NCBI RefSeq assembly: GCF_003955715.1
Contig: NZ_CP034463.1
Span: forward strand, 3,224,001 to 3,288,000
Direction: 5' to 3'
Source: Streptomyces aquilus
Lineage (GTDB): Bacteria; Actinomycetota; Actinomycetes; Streptomycetales; Streptomycetaceae
Length of the DNA stretch: 64,000 nt
Part shown: piece by piece, positions 43,497 to 53,223 of the stretch
Numbering within the stretch: position 1 is the first letter of the stretch
Layout of the letters: each line of letters opens with the position of its first letter
The notes under the pieces: generated by a model
What the model was told of the DNA's origin: nothing
What the model saw: only the letters and a program-made list of their open reading frames with translations
Databases searched by the model: none
Position numbers and translations under genes: made by a program

Positions 43497-44486
43497 TCAC
43501 GGTGTCCGGGGCGGCCATGCGTCGCCCCAGTCCGCGTCGCGTGCGGCCTTGTACAGGTCGCCGTGGCGTTTGGTGACCGTCGTCCGGGTCAGGCGCTCGT
43601 CCGGCTCGCACAGGTCGAGGAGGACCTGGCCCTTGCGGATCTGGGGACGGCGGACGGCACGGGCGGCGGCCGGGGTGACGGGGAAGCGGGTGGCGGCGAC
43701 GTAGCTGAACTTCTCGTCCTCGTAGGCGAGGGAGCCGCCCTTGACCTTGCGGTGCAGGGAGGAGCGGCTGACCCGGGCGGAGAAGTGGCACCAGTCCTCG
43801 CCGGGGACGATCGGGCAGCGGGCACTGTGCGGGCAGGGGGCGGCGACGTGGAAGCCGGCGGCGATGAGCCGGTCCCTGGCCTCGATCACGCGGGCGTAGC
43901 CGGCCGGGGTGCCGGCCTCGACGATCACCACGGCCTGCGCGGCGGTCGCGGCGGCGTCGACGAGGGCGGTGCGGTCGGCGGGGGTGAGTTCGTTGAGGAC
44001 GTAGGAGACGGTGACGAGATCGGTGCTCTCGATGGTGAGCGCCGCTCCGATACGGGAGCGCTGCCATGTCGCCGCGCCGAGCGCGGGGTTGGCGGCGGCG
44101 ATCTCGCGGCCCAGGGCCAGCGCGGGTTCCGCCCAGTCGAGGACGGTGACCGGGCGGGTGCCGTCCCAGGTGGCGGTGACGGCCCAGGTCGCGGCGCCGG
44201 TGCCGCCGCCGACGTCGACGTGGCTCTGCGGGGACCAGTCGGGGGCGGCCGCCGCGAACTCCGCCAGGGCCGACCGCACGGCCTCGAAGGTGGCGGGCAT
44301 CCGGTAGGCGGCGTACGCGGCGACGTCCGCGCGGTCACGGAGGATCGGGGCGTCGGTCGGGGTGGCCCCGCGGTAGGTGGCGATCAGCCGCTCCACGGCC
44401 TGGGCGGCCTGCCGGGGCGGGAGACCGTCGAGGAGACCGGCGAGGGTGGCGCGGAGGGACTCGGCCGGGGGTACGGGGACGTTCAC
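43497..44486 (-). CDS. Rsm22-family methyltransferase (small ribosomal subunit)
   Basis: A 329-residue SAM-dependent methyltransferase of the Rsm22 family, whose mitochondrial members act in small-subunit ribosome assembly. The SAM-binding motif is HVDVGGGTGAATWAV, with the acidic VTVLDWAEPALALG after strand 2 and VSYVLNELTPADR as motif IV. A Cys-rich segment (APCPHSARCPI and EDWCHFSARV) matches the metal-binding cysteines of Rsm22 proteins. The enzyme's bacterial substrate is unproven. TetR gene downstream; convergent or overlapping neighbours are absent. Confidence 0.85.
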   Translation of the reverse strand: MNVPVPPAESLRATLAGLLDGLPPRQAAQAVERLIATYRGATPTDAPILRDRADVAAYAAYRMPATFEAVRSALAEFAAAAPDWSPQSHVDVGGGTGAATWAVTATWDGTRPVTVLDWAEPALALGREIAAANPALGAATWQRSRIGAALTIESTDLVTVSYVLNELTPADRTALVDAAATAAQAVVIVEAGTPAGYARVIEARDRLIAAGFHVAAPCPHSARCPIVPGEDWCHFSARVSRSSLHRKVKGGSLAYEDEKFSYVAATRFPVTPAAARAVRRPQIRKGQVLLDLCEPDERLTRTTVTKRHGDLYKAARDADWGDAWPPRTP

Positions 44487-44524
44487 CCGGTGATTCTACG
44501 GTTGCCGACCCGACCCCGAAGAGG

Positions 44525-45655
44525 TCACTTCTCCCGTACCGCCCGCGCCACCCGCGTCGCCGCGTCCGCCCTCGGCCCGTTGTCCGCCGGGCGGCGTCTC
44601 GGGTGGACCGTGTTCGCCAGCAGGACCAGGAACGTGTCCGTCGCCCGGTCCAGGACCAGGGACGTGCCCGTGAAGCCCGTGTGGCCTGCGGCGCCCCGGC
44701 CCGCCAGTTCGCCCATGAACCACGGCTGGTCCAGGGCGAAACCCAGGCCCGGTGGGGTCAGCAGCAGTTCCACGAAGTCGGGGCCCAGGATGCGGGCCGG
44801 GCCGTACGAGCCGCCCGCCAGGATCGTGCGGCAGAACACCGCGAGGTCGTGGGCCGTGGAGAAGAGGCCCGCGTGGCCGGCCACACCGCCCAGCGCCCAC
44901 GCGTTCTCGTCGTGGACGACACCCCGCAGCATCCCCCGGTCCACCTTCGCCCAGGGCCGGCGCTGGTCCTCCGTGGCCGCCGCCCCGGGGCAGGGCCCGA
45001 AGGCCGTGGACGTCATGCCCAGGGGGCGCGTGATGCCGTCGTGGATCAGGACGTCGAGGGTGCGGCCGGTGATGCGTTCCAGGACGTGCTGGAGGAGCAG
45101 GAGGTTGAGGTCGGAGTAGCAGTACGTGCCCGGCACACCGATCGGCGGCTCCGCCTGGAGGGCCGCGAGGCGGGCCGTGTCGTCCGGGTGGTCGTACAGC
45201 GGGAGTTCGGGGCGCAGGCCCGAGGTGTGGGTGAGGAGTTCGCGGACGGTGATGCCGTGCGCGGCCGCCGCCCGGAAGTCCGGGAGGTACGCGCCCACCC
45301 TGGCGTCGATGCCGAGCGTGCCCCGCTCGATCTGCTGGATCGTGGCGACCGCCGTGAACAGCTTGGTGAGGGAGGCCAGATCGAAGGGGGTGTCCGTCGT
45401 CATCGGGACGCGGCTCCGGCGCGGCAGCTCCACGCCCGCGTCCGCCTCCGGGTCGTACGACGCGTATCGGACCGCCCAGCCCGCCGCCTCCTCCACGGCG
45501 ACGACCGGCCCCCGGCCGGCCACGACGACCGCGCCCGCGGCCCAGGGGCGTTCGCCGGTGGTGAGGTCGTGGACGTCCTGGGCGAGGAGCCGCAGTTCCC
45601 CGGGGTCCAGTCCGGCCCGTTCCGGTGTGTCGCTGCGCAGTCTCGGCGCGCTCAG
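44525..45655 (-). CDS. Serine hydrolase of the beta-lactamase/PBP-like family, probable CTG start
   Basis: A ~376-residue class-C-beta-lactamase-like serine hydrolase. The catalytic motifs are FDLASLTKLF (S-x-x-K), YCYSDLNLL (Y-x-N-like) and GHTGFTGTSL (K/H-T-G). There is no signal peptide, and the substrate is likely a peptide or ester rather than a beta-lactam. No ATG or GTG lies close to the first conserved residues (APRLRSDTPERAGLDP). A CTG that shares four bases with the MFS stop (CTGA) and follows GGAG is the best start by position; a GTG 15 codons upstream is the alternative. It is coupled to the upstream MFS gene. Confidence 0.8.
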   Translation of the reverse strand: MSAPRLRSDTPERAGLDPGELRLLAQDVHDLTTGERPWAAGAVVVAGRGPVVAVEEAAGWAVRYASYDPEADAGVELPRRSRVPMTTDTPFDLASLTKLFTAVATIQQIERGTLGIDARVGAYLPDFRAAAAHGITVRELLTHTSGLRPELPLYDHPDDTARLAALQAEPPIGVPGTYCYSDLNLLLLQHVLERITGRTLDVLIHDGITRPLGMTSTAFGPCPGAAATEDQRRPWAKVDRGMLRGVVHDENAWALGGVAGHAGLFSTAHDLAVFCRTILAGGSYGPARILGPDFVELLLTPPGLGFALDQPWFMGELAGRGAAGHTGFTGTSLVLDRATDTFLVLLANTVHPRRRPADNGPRADAATRVARAVREK

Positions 45656-46947
45656 CTCTCCGCTCCCTCCACACTCGCACGTCTGTTCCAAGGACGGCAC
45701 ATTCCCATGAAACAGGTAAGCGCTACCAGTGCTGCCGACAACTGGACGACGGCCATCGGGACCGCGGTTCCCTCCCCGGCGATCCCGACCAGCGGGGAGG
45801 CGATCGCGCCGATGAGGAAGGAGGACGTGCCGAGCAGGGCGGACGCGGAGCCCGCCGCGTGCTTGGTGCGCAGCAGGGCGAGGGACTGGGCGTTGGGGAG
45901 GGTCAGGCCCATCGCCGACATCAGGACGAAGAGCGCCGCCGCCACCGGGGCCAGGCCGACCTCGCCGAACACGCCCAGGGACATCAGCAGCAGCGCCGCC
46001 GCGGCCGCGGTCACGATCGCGAGGCCCGCACCGAGCACCACCTCCAGGCTGACCCGCCCGACCAGCAGCTTGCCGTTGATCTGGCCCACGGCCACCAGGC
46101 CGACCGAGTTGACGCCGAACAGCAGGCTGAAGGTCTGCGGGGAGGCGCCGTAGATCTCCTGGACCACGAACGGCGAGGCCGAGATGTAGGCGAACAGCGC
46201 GGCGAAGGCGAAGCCGCCGGTCAGCATGTACCCGGCGAAGGGCAGGTCGGCGAGGAGGGCGCGCATCGAGCGCAGGGCCTCGCCGACGCCGCCGACGTGC
46301 CGGACCTCCACGGGGAGGGTCTCCGGGAGCCGTGCCCACACCAGCCCGGCGAGCAGCGCCCCGATGACCGTGAGGACGACGAACACGCCCCGCCAGTCCG
46401 TCACCGTCAGGATCTGGCCGCCGATGAGCGGCGCCACGATCGGGGCGACGCCGCCGATCAGCATGAGGGTGGAGAAGAAGCGGGCCATGGCGACCCCGTC
46501 GTAGAGGTCGCGTACGACGGCCCGGGCGATGACGATTCCGGCCGCGCCCGCGAGGCCCTGCGTCAGCCGGAACGCGACCAGCGTCTCGACGGTCGGGGCG
46601 AGGGCGCACAGGGCGGTGGCGAGGACGTAGACGACCAGCCCGATGAGCAGCGGGCGGCGGCGGCCCCAGCGGTCGCTCATCGGGCCGACCACCAGCTGCC
46701 CGAGGGCCATGCCGGCGAGGCAGGCGGTGAGGGTGAGCTGGACGGTCGCCGCGGGCGCGTGCAGGGACGTCGTGACCTCGGGGAGCGAGGGGAGGTACAT
46801 GTCCATCGCCAGCGGGGGCGTCGCGGTCAGGCCGCCGAGGATGAAGGTGACGAGCAGTCCGGTGCGGCGCACAGCGGGGGCGGCCGCCTCCGTCTCCGGT
46901 GCGGCCGCCTGGTTCAGGTCCGGTGTGGATGGCCCGCGCTCGGGCAT
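45652..46947 (-). CDS. Bcr/CflA-type MFS multidrug exporter
   Basis: A 431-residue, 12-helix transporter of the bicyclomycin-resistance (Bcr/CflA) group. The opening LTATPPLAMDMYLPSLPEVT is the family signature, and QLVVGPMSDRWGRRRPLLIG is motif A after helix 2. It exports drugs such as bicyclomycin or sulfonamides in other species. The last bases overlap the start of the serine hydrolase, suggesting co-expression. It is divergent from the Gfo/Idh/MocA gene with 90 bp between the starts. Confidence 0.9.
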   Translation of the reverse strand: MPERGPSTPDLNQAAAPETEAAAPAVRRTGLLVTFILGGLTATPPLAMDMYLPSLPEVTTSLHAPAATVQLTLTACLAGMALGQLVVGPMSDRWGRRRPLLIGLVVYVLATALCALAPTVETLVAFRLTQGLAGAAGIVIARAVVRDLYDGVAMARFFSTLMLIGGVAPIVAPLIGGQILTVTDWRGVFVVLTVIGALLAGLVWARLPETLPVEVRHVGGVGEALRSMRALLADLPFAGYMLTGGFAFAALFAYISASPFVVQEIYGASPQTFSLLFGVNSVGLVAVGQINGKLLVGRVSLEVVLGAGLAIVTAAAAALLLMSLGVFGEVGLAPVAAALFVLMSAMGLTLPNAQSLALLRTKHAAGSASALLGTSSFLIGAIASPLVGIAGEGTAVPMAVVQLSAALVALTCFMGMCRPWNRRASVEGAES

Positions 46948-47037
46948 GTGCCCCTCCCTCTCGATGTACTGCGCCGCCTATGCTCTCAGCTCGTACACAG
47001 TGGCGAGCGTCACGAACAGGGGCGGGTGCGTACCGGC

Positions 47038-48060
47038 ATGGCGGAACAGAGCGTGCGCTGGGGAATTCTGGCGACCGGCGGGATAGCGGCGGCGTTCACG
47101 GCGGATCTCGTCGATCTGCCGGACGCGGAGGTCGTGGCGGTGGCCTCGCGCAGCGAGGAGTCGGCGCGGGCGTTCGCGGAGCGGTTCGGGATCGAGCGGG
47201 CGTACGGGCACTGGGGCGCGCTGGCCGAGGACGCGGACATCGATGTCGTGTACGTCGCCACACCGCACTCGGCGCACCGGGCCGCCGCCGGGCTGTGTCT
47301 GGAGGCCGGGCGGAACGTGCTGTGCGAGAAGGCGTTCACGCTGAACGCGCGCGAGGCGGAGGAGCTCGTCGGGCTGGCGCGGGAGCGCGGGAGCTTCCTG
47401 ATGGAAGCGATGTGGATGTACTGCAACCCGCTGATCCGGCAGCTGAAGGCGCTGGTGGACGACGGTGCGATCGGTGAAGTACGCAGCGTCCAGGCCGACT
47501 TCGGACTGGCCGGCCCCTTCCCGCCCTCGCACCGGCTGCGCGACCCCGCGCAGGGCGGCGGCGCGCTCCTGGACCTCGGCGTGTACCCGGTGTCGTTCGC
47601 CCAGCTGCTGCTCGGAGAGCCGTCCGATGTGGTGGCGAGAGCGGTGCTCTCCGACGAGGGCGTCGATCTCCAGACGGGCGCCCTTCTCTCCTTCGAGAGC
47701 GGCGCTCTCGCTTCGGTGCACTGCTCCATCATCGGCGGTACGGCGACCTCGGCCTCGATCACCGGCTCCCAGGGCCGCATCGACGTGCCGTACGGCTTCT
47801 TCTTCCCGGACCGGTTCGTGCTGCACCGGGACGGCCGTGACCCCGAGGAGTTCAAGGCCGACGCGGCCGCCGGTCCGCGCAACAGCCTCAAGCACGAGGC
47901 CACCGAGGTCATGCGGGCCCTGCGGGCCGGCGAGACCGAGTCACCGCTCGTCCCGCTCGACGGCACCCTGGCCGTGATGCGGACGCTCGACGCGATCAGG
48001 GACCGCGTCGGCGTCCGCTACCCGGGAGAGCTCGCCGAGGAGGCCGTCACGCCGGCGTGA
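47038..48060 (+). CDS. Gfo/Idh/MocA-family NAD(P)-dependent oxidoreductase
   Basis: A 340-residue sugar- or cyclitol-type dehydrogenase. The N-terminal Rossmann fold has [17 protein letters not shown] with the G-x-G-x-I/A loop. The catalytic-lysine motif [14 protein letters not shown] follows (E-K-P in most members, here E-K-A). The C-terminal alpha/beta domain includes [19 protein letters not shown], with the D-x-G-x-Y active-site region. It resembles trans-1,2-dihydrobenzene-diol/1,5-anhydrofructose-type members; the substrate is not assignable. The 3' end overlaps convergent phoD by 14 bp. Confidence 0.88.
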   Translation: MAEQSVRWGILATGGIAAAFTADLVDLPDAEVVAVASRSEESARAFAERFGIERAYGHWGALAEDADIDVVYVATPHSAHRAAAGLCLEAGRNVLCEKAFTLNAREAEELVGLARERGSFLMEAMWMYCNPLIRQLKALVDDGAIGEVRSVQADFGLAGPFPPSHRLRDPAQGGGALLDLGVYPVSFAQLLLGEPSDVVARAVLSDEGVDLQTGALLSFESGALASVHCSIIGGTATSASITGSQGRIDVPYGFFFPDRFVLHRDGRDPEEFKADAAAGPRNSLKHEATEVMRALRAGETESPLVPLDGTLAVMRTLDAIRDRVGVRYPGELAEEAVTPA

Positions 48061-49690
48061 ACCCGTGGTTGCCCACCTCCGTCACGAAGGAGGCGGCCGT
48101 GGTCAACGGTGCTCCGGGCGTGGTGACGTACGGCAGGGTCTTGAAGTCGGCGCGGGCCCCGGCCCCGTCGAGGGTGACGGTCGTGTAGCCGCGCCGGCCG
48201 TCGTAGAACTTCAGGTGCGGGTTGGCGGCCGTGTAGGTGGCCCAGTTCGAGGGTTTCTCCTCGCCGTCCTTGCCGCTGCTGACCGAGGTGGCGACGAGCT
48301 CGGTGCCGAGGGTGCGGGAGAACGGGTCGTCGAAGTCGTCCTTGATGTCGAAGGCGTACCCCCGGTGGAGGTCGCCGGTGAGCACCATCAGGTTCTCGAT
48401 CCCGGCCGCCTTGACGCCGTCGAGGATGCGGCGGCGGGCGGCCGGGTAGCCGTCCCAGGCGTCCATGGAGACCGCGGGCTCGGGGGTGAGGTCCAGTCGG
48501 CGCCGCGCGAAGCAGACCTGCTGGGGCACCACGTTCCACAGGGCCCGCGAGGTGCTCCAGCCGTCGAGCAGCCACTGCTCCTGGGCCGCCCCCGTCATCG
48601 TCCGGGTGGGGTCCTCCGACTCGGGTCCGGGGGCGTGCTTGGCGCCGCCGTAGGCCTGGTCGGAGCGGTACTGGCGGGTGTCGAGGACGTCGAACTGGGC
48701 CAGCGGGCCCCACTGGAGCCGTCGGTAGAGCTGCATGTCGGGGCCTACGGGCAGCTGCGCCAGGCGCAGCGGCTGGTTCTCCCAGTAGGCGCGGTAGGCG
48801 GCGGCGCGGCGCAGCAGGAACTGCTCCGCCGGGACGTCGTCCTCGGAGACGGAACCGGCGTAGTTGTTCTCGGTCTCGTGGTCGTCGAAGGTGACGACGA
48901 AGGGGTGCATGGCGTGCGCGGCCCGCAGGTCCGGGTCGCTCTTGTAGAGGGAGTACCGCAGCCGGTAGTCCTCCAGCGTCTCGGTCTCGTGGTCGAAGAG
49001 GGCCGGAAGCGACCGGTCGGTGTAGTCGCGGGCGCCGCCCGCCGGGCCGACGGCGTACTCGTAGAGGTAGTCGCCGAGGTGCAGGACCAGGTCGACGTCG
49101 TCCTCGGCGAGGTGGCGGTAGGCCGTGAAGTAGCCGTCGTGGTAGGCCTGGCAGGAGACGGCGGCCAGGGTCATGGCGGAGACCTGGCTGTCGGCGGCGG
49201 GCGCGGTGCGGGTGCGGCCGGTCTCGCTGAGCCAGTCGCCGACCCGGAAGCGGTAGAAGTAGACGCGGCCGGGGGCCAGGCCCTCGGCCTCGACGTGCAC
49301 GCTGTGGTGGAACTCCGGGTGCGCGACGGCCGTGCCCCTGGCGGCGACCGTCGCGAACGTCTCGTCCTCGGCGATCTCCCAGTCGACGTCGACGCGTTCG
49401 GCCGGCAGGCCGCTGTCGGGCTGGTAGGGGGCGGGCGCCAGCCGGGTCCACAGGACGACCGAGCCGGGCAGCGGGTCCCCGGAGGCGACGCCGAGCGTGA
49501 AGGGGAAGTCGGTGATGCGTCTCGCGTCGAGTTCGGCGGCGGCCGCGGTCCCGGTCGCGGGCAGGTCCATGGCGAAGGCGAGGGCGGCGGCCGCGGTGGT
49601 CAGGCCCAGGAAGCGGCGGCGGCCGACAAGGCGGGAGGCGGCGCGCAGTTCACGGCTGCGCCCGCCCGACCGGCCCGGTGTGATGGTCAT
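48047..49690 (-). CDS. phoD: PhoD-family alkaline phosphatase/phosphodiesterase, Tat-exported
   Basis: A 547-residue secreted PhoD enzyme. A Tat signal ([18 protein letters not shown]) is followed by the N-terminal Fn3-like domain ([20 protein letters not shown]). The metallophosphoesterase-like core follows, with [24 protein letters not shown] and [13 protein letters not shown] supplying the Ca/Fe ligands. It releases phosphate from extracellular esters and is usually expressed during phosphate starvation. The upstream region shows a good ribosome-binding site (GGGAGGA), but I found no clear PhoP box, unlike the secreted phosphatase at 7,221. Confidence 0.93.
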   Translation of the reverse strand: MTITPGRSGGRSRELRAASRLVGRRRFLGLTTAAAALAFAMDLPATGTAAAAELDARRITDFPFTLGVASGDPLPGSVVLWTRLAPAPYQPDSGLPAERVDVDWEIAEDETFATVAARGTAVAHPEFHHSVHVEAEGLAPGRVYFYRFRVGDWLSETGRTRTAPAADSQVSAMTLAAVSCQAYHDGYFTAYRHLAEDDVDLVLHLGDYLYEYAVGPAGGARDYTDRSLPALFDHETETLEDYRLRYSLYKSDPDLRAAHAMHPFVVTFDDHETENNYAGSVSEDDVPAEQFLLRRAAAYRAYWENQPLRLAQLPVGPDMQLYRRLQWGPLAQFDVLDTRQYRSDQAYGGAKHAPGPESEDPTRTMTGAAQEQWLLDGWSTSRALWNVVPQQVCFARRRLDLTPEPAVSMDAWDGYPAARRRILDGVKAAGIENLMVLTGDLHRGYAFDIKDDFDDPFSRTLGTELVATSVSSGKDGEEKPSNWATYTAANPHLKFYDGRRGYTTVTLDGAGARADFKTLPYVTTPGAPLTTAASFVTEVGNHGFTPA

Positions 49691-49822
49691 TCATTCCTCC
49701 CGTCACAGTTGAGGGAGGGGAAGGGCGCGGGCCCGGCGCCGACACACGGTCACGGGGGTGGCAGTACCCGGATGGCGGACAGTGGCTTCCGTATCGCGGA
49801 GGCTCACCTACGCTGCGCGCTC

Positions 49823-50581
49823 ATGGACACCAAACATGTGAGGATCGCCGTGGTGACCGGAGCGGGCTCCGGGATCGGTCGCGCCGTCGCCGTGGAACTG
49901 CTGCGCACGGGCTGGTCGGTGGCGCTGGCGGGGCGGCGGACCGAGACGCTTCAGGAGACGGCGGCACTCGCGCCCGAGGGCGCCTGTCTCGCCGTACGGA
50001 CGGATGTCTCACGCCCCGACGAGGTGGCCGCGCTGTTCGGCGCGACCGTGGACCGGTTCGGGCGGGTGGACCTGCTCTTCAACAACGCGGGGACGTTCGG
50101 GCCCGGTGGCGTGCCGGTCGAGGAACTGCCGTACGACGCCTGGCGGCATGTCGTCGACACCAACCTCAACGGGGCGTTCCTGTGCGCGCAGGCGGCGTAC
50201 CGGCAGATGAAGGAGCAGGACCCGCAGGGCGGCCGGATCATCAACAACGGGTCGATCTCCGCCCACACCCCGCGCCCGCACTCCGTCGCCTACACGGCGA
50301 CCAAGCACGCCCTGACCGGGCTCACCAAGTCACTGTCCCTGGACGGGCGGCCGTACGGCATCGCGGTCGGGCAGATCGACATCGGCAACGCGGCCACCGA
50401 CATGACGGCACGGATGCAGACGGGTGCCTTGCAGGCCAACGGCGAGATCGCGCCCGAACCCGTGATGGACGTCGCCGACGTGGCGCGCACGGTGCGGCAC
50501 ATGGCGGAGCTGCCGCTCGCGGCGAACGTGCAGTTCGCGACGGTACTGGCGACGGCGATGCCGTACGTGGGGCGCGGCTGA
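49823..50581 (+). CDS. Short-chain dehydrogenase/reductase (SDR)
   Basis: A 252-residue classical SDR. The dinucleotide loop is [18 protein letters not shown], the structural motif [13 protein letters not shown], and the catalytic triad lies in [10 protein letters not shown] (Ser) and [13 protein letters not shown] (Tyr-x-x-x-Lys). NADP preference is suggested by the Arg-Arg in [10 protein letters not shown]. It oxidises or reduces an alcohol/ketone whose identity is unknown. It is divergent from phoD and ends before a 395-bp gap with a large hairpin. Confidence 0.9.
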   Translation: MDTKHVRIAVVTGAGSGIGRAVAVELLRTGWSVALAGRRTETLQETAALAPEGACLAVRTDVSRPDEVAALFGATVDRFGRVDLLFNNAGTFGPGGVPVEELPYDAWRHVVDTNLNGAFLCAQAAYRQMKEQDPQGGRIINNGSISAHTPRPHSVAYTATKHALTGLTKSLSLDGRPYGIAVGQIDIGNAATDMTARMQTGALQANGEIAPEPVMDVADVARTVRHMAELPLAANVQFATVLATAMPYVGRG

Positions 50582-50976
50582 ACCTCACCCGGTGCCATCG
50601 CCGGCTGACAATTTGCACAACCGGAATCGTTCACTCCGCACCATCACGGCCGGTCGCGGACTTATGCTCAACTCCTCTCCACAAGAGCTTCACAGTTGGA
50701 GTGGAGACATTCCGGCCAAACCGAGGGGGGAGACGGCAGCCGTTCCACCACGCCGGTTGGGGGTGGGCTCCGCGTGGGACCGCGGGGTGCACACCGGCGG
50801 GTGGAACGGCTGCCGTGCAATGTCCGGCCGGGCGGTTTCGGGCCGGTGCGCGGATTCTCAGCTCACGCACATCGCCTCTCAGGTCCCCCACATCCCATCC
50901 TCACGGCCGCTCAACCTTTCGTCCCTAACTTGAGGCCGCGCCCACCACGCGGGCGCCACGAACCTCGAGGAACGGG
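50582..50976. other. Structured intergenic region before the MacB/FtsX-type ABC genes
   Basis: About 395 bases without a credible gene. It contains the large 84-base hairpin listed separately, a second stem CCGGCC/GGCCGG (50,824-50,846) and an A/T-rich leader-like stretch near 50,600-50,700. The ABC permease promoter and leader should lie here. No known riboswitch class is recognised. Confidence 0.5.
50733..50816 (+). promoter_or_regulatory. 84-base hairpin with 17-bp perfect stem
   Basis: ACGGCAGCCGTTCCACC (50,733-50,749) pairs exactly with GGTGGAACGGCTGCCGT (50,800-50,816). After one bulged A, an inner CGCCGG/CCGGCG stem extends it, leaving a ~37-base G-rich loop. It ends 160 bases before the permease start and 150 after the SDR stop. 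The absence of a U-tract argues for a leader or attenuator element rather than a simple terminator, but the latter is possible. Confidence 0.6.
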
Positions 50977-52449
50977 ATGTTTGGCATCTATCTCAAGCGC
51001 GAGCTGGGCCGGCGCAAGAAGGCGGCTCTGGTCATCGCACTGGGTCTGGCGCTCGGTATCGCGCTGGTCATCACCGTCAACTCGGTGTCGGCCGGCATGA
51101 CGCAGGCTCAGGACAAGGTCCTGAAGTCGCTGTACGGCCTCGGCACCGACATGACCGTCACCAAGGCCCGGTCGGCGCCCACCGGCAACAGCTCCGGCAG
51201 ACCGAACTTCGAGTTCGACGCCAAGGCGAACGACAGTGACGAGGAGCAGAGTTCCGACCGGGTGATGACCCAGGGCGGCCAGGCCCTCAAGGCCGCGCTC
51301 GTCGCCGAGGTGGCCGAGCAGGACGGTGTCGCGAACGCCGTCGGCGCGATCACCCTCAACGTCACCAAGGTCAACGGCTCCTTCACCCAGGGCAAGGCGC
51401 AGTCCACGACCGGGAACAGCCAGTCGCAGGGCCAGGGCGGCCCCGGGGGTGGCAGCGGCGGCAACAGCACGGCCGCGCCGCAGGTGCAGGGCGGCGGCGC
51501 CTCGTTCGACGTGAACTCCTACTCGGTCGCCGGCGTGGACGTCACGGACCAGACCCTCGGCCCGCTGGCCGGCATGGAGATCACCTCCGGCAAGACGTTC
51601 ACGGCCGCGCAGACCGACGCGAAGGTCGCGGTGCTCAGTAAGTCGTACGCCAAGGAGAACAAGTACAAGGTCGGCAAGACCCTGAAGATCTCCGGCACCA
51701 AGTACACGGTCATCGGCATCGCCACGGCCTCCAGCAGCGAGTCCACCACCGACGTCTACCTGCCGCTGAAGCAGGCCCAGACGCTCGCCGACGCCAAGAA
51801 CCAGGTCACCACGATCTACGTCAAGGCGACCGACTCGAAGCAGATCGACACCGTCAAGTCGACCATCCAGAAGAACATCTCCGGTACGACGGTGACGACC
51901 TCCGCCGACCTCGCCGACACCGTCTCCGGCTCCCTCTCCACCGCCTCCGACCTCGCCACCAGCGTGGGCAAGTGGCTGTCGATCGCGGTGCTCGCCGCGG
52001 CCTTCCTGGTCGCCGCGCTGCTCACCTCGTCCGCCGTGTCCCGTCGCGTGCGTGAGTTCGGCACCCTGAAGGCGCTGGGCTGGCCGAGCCGCCGGGTGAC
52101 CCGGCAGGTCGTCGGCGAGTCGATGGTCAACGGTCTGCTCGGCGGCGCCCTCGGCATCGGCCTGGGCCTCGCGGCGGCCTACGCGGTGACCGCGATCAGC
52201 CCGAAGCTGACCGCGCAGCTCGGCAACGCCGGTGGCGGTGGCGGCATGGGCGGCGGCCCCGGCGGTGGCGGTCCGGGCCAGCAGTCCACGCAGAACACCA
52301 TGGAGATCGCGCTCTCCGCGCCCGTCTCGCCGACCACCATCGCCCTCGCGGTCGGCCTCGCGGTGACCGGCGGTCTGATCGCCGGCGCGATGGGCGGCTG
52401 GCGGGCCTCGCGGATGCGGCCGGCGGACGCGCTGCGCAGCGTGTCGTGA
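50977..52449 (+). CDS. MacB/FtsX-type ABC transporter permease
   Basis: A 490-residue permease with the MacB/LolC layout: one N-terminal membrane helix (LVIALGLALGIALVITVN), a large extracytoplasmic MacB-PCD domain, then three C-terminal helices (LSIAVLAAAFLVAALLTS and two more). The cytoplasmic loop VSRRVREFGTLKALGWPSRRV is the FtsX-family coupling motif. Two low-complexity inserts are unusual: a Gln/Gly/Ser-rich stretch near residue 150 and a poly-Gly/Gln stretch near residues 415-440 between the last helices. With the ATPase it probably mediates peptide or drug export, or mechanotransmission, in the envelope. Confidence 0.9.
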   Translation: MFGIYLKRELGRRKKAALVIALGLALGIALVITVNSVSAGMTQAQDKVLKSLYGLGTDMTVTKARSAPTGNSSGRPNFEFDAKANDSDEEQSSDRVMTQGGQALKAALVAEVAEQDGVANAVGAITLNVTKVNGSFTQGKAQSTTGNSQSQGQGGPGGGSGGNSTAAPQVQGGGASFDVNSYSVAGVDVTDQTLGPLAGMEITSGKTFTAAQTDAKVAVLSKSYAKENKYKVGKTLKISGTKYTVIGIATASSSESTTDVYLPLKQAQTLADAKNQVTTIYVKATDSKQIDTVKSTIQKNISGTTVTTSADLADTVSGSLSTASDLATSVGKWLSIAVLAAAFLVAALLTSSAVSRRVREFGTLKALGWPSRRVTRQVVGESMVNGLLGGALGIGLGLAAAYAVTAISPKLTAQLGNAGGGGGMGGGPGGGGPGQQSTQNTMEIALSAPVSPTTIALAVGLAVTGGLIAGAMGGWRASRMRPADALRSVS

Positions 52450-52499
52450 CGGCGCCCGCGCTGCCGTACCACCCCACTCTTCCTCACCACGGAGTTCAC

Positions 52500-53201
52500 A
52501 TGTACAGACTCACGAGCGTCACGAAGCGCTACACGCGCGGCAAGGAGACGGTCGAGGCGCTGCGCGGCATCGACCTGACCATCGAGGACGGCGACCAGCT
52601 GGTCATCCAGGGCCCGACCGGCGGCGGCAAGTCCACGCTGCTCCAGATGATCGGCGGACTGGACCGCCCCACCGAGGGCAGCGTCGAACTGGACGGTGTC
52701 GACCTGGCGAAGATCAGCGAAGCCAGGCTGACCCGGCTGCGGGCAGAGAAGATCGGCATCATCTTCCAGTCGTTCAACCTCATCCCGACGCTGACCGCGC
52801 AGGAGAACGTGGAGACGGCGCTGGTCCCGCTCGGCGTCAAGCCCGCCGAACGCCGCGAGCGGGCGGCCGAGGTGCTGCGCTCGGTCGGTCTCGGCGAACG
52901 GCTCACCCACGCACCGGCCGAGCTGTCAGGTGGACAGCAGCAGCGAGTGGCCATCGCGCGGGCCCTGGTCAAGAAGCCGAAGGTGCTGCTTGCCGACGAG
53001 CCGACCGGCAACCTCGACGAGTCGATGCGGGACGAGATCATGGCGTTGCTGGAACGGCTGTGGCACGAGTACGGGTTGACGTTCGTCATGGTCACCCACG
53101 ACTCCTCGATCGCACGGCGAGCGCCTCGGCTGGCGACGATCAAGGCAGGGCAGATCACCCTGACCGAACAACGGCAGCAGCAGTCGTACGCGCAGTACTA
53201 G
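52500..53201 (+). CDS. ABC transporter ATPase, LolD/MacB type
   Basis: A 233-residue ATPase pairing with the preceding permease. Walker A VIQGPTGGGKSTLLQMI (with T-G-G-G-K-S), Q-loop IGIIFQSFNLIPTLTAQENV, signature ELSGGQQQRVAIARAL, Walker B KVLLADEPTGNLD and H-switch MVTHDSSIARR are all present, as in LolD/MacB/FtsE. The ATG has GGAG upstream; a GTG overlapping the permease stop would add 18 residues and is less likely. It is convergent with an NTF2-like gene. Confidence 0.93.
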   Translation: MYRLTSVTKRYTRGKETVEALRGIDLTIEDGDQLVIQGPTGGGKSTLLQMIGGLDRPTEGSVELDGVDLAKISEARLTRLRAEKIGIIFQSFNLIPTLTAQENVETALVPLGVKPAERRERAAEVLRSVGLGERLTHAPAELSGGQQQRVAIARALVKKPKVLLADEPTGNLDESMRDEIMALLERLWHEYGLTFVMVTHDSSIARRAPRLATIKAGQITLTEQRQQQSYAQY

Positions 53202-53223
53202 AAGTGCCGCCCCCGGCGGGCCG

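Noticed and set aside
49691..49822. Possible PhoP box upstream of phoD
   Set aside because: No pair of GTTCA-like units at 11-base spacing was found between phoD and the SDR gene, despite phoD being a typical Pho-regulon member.
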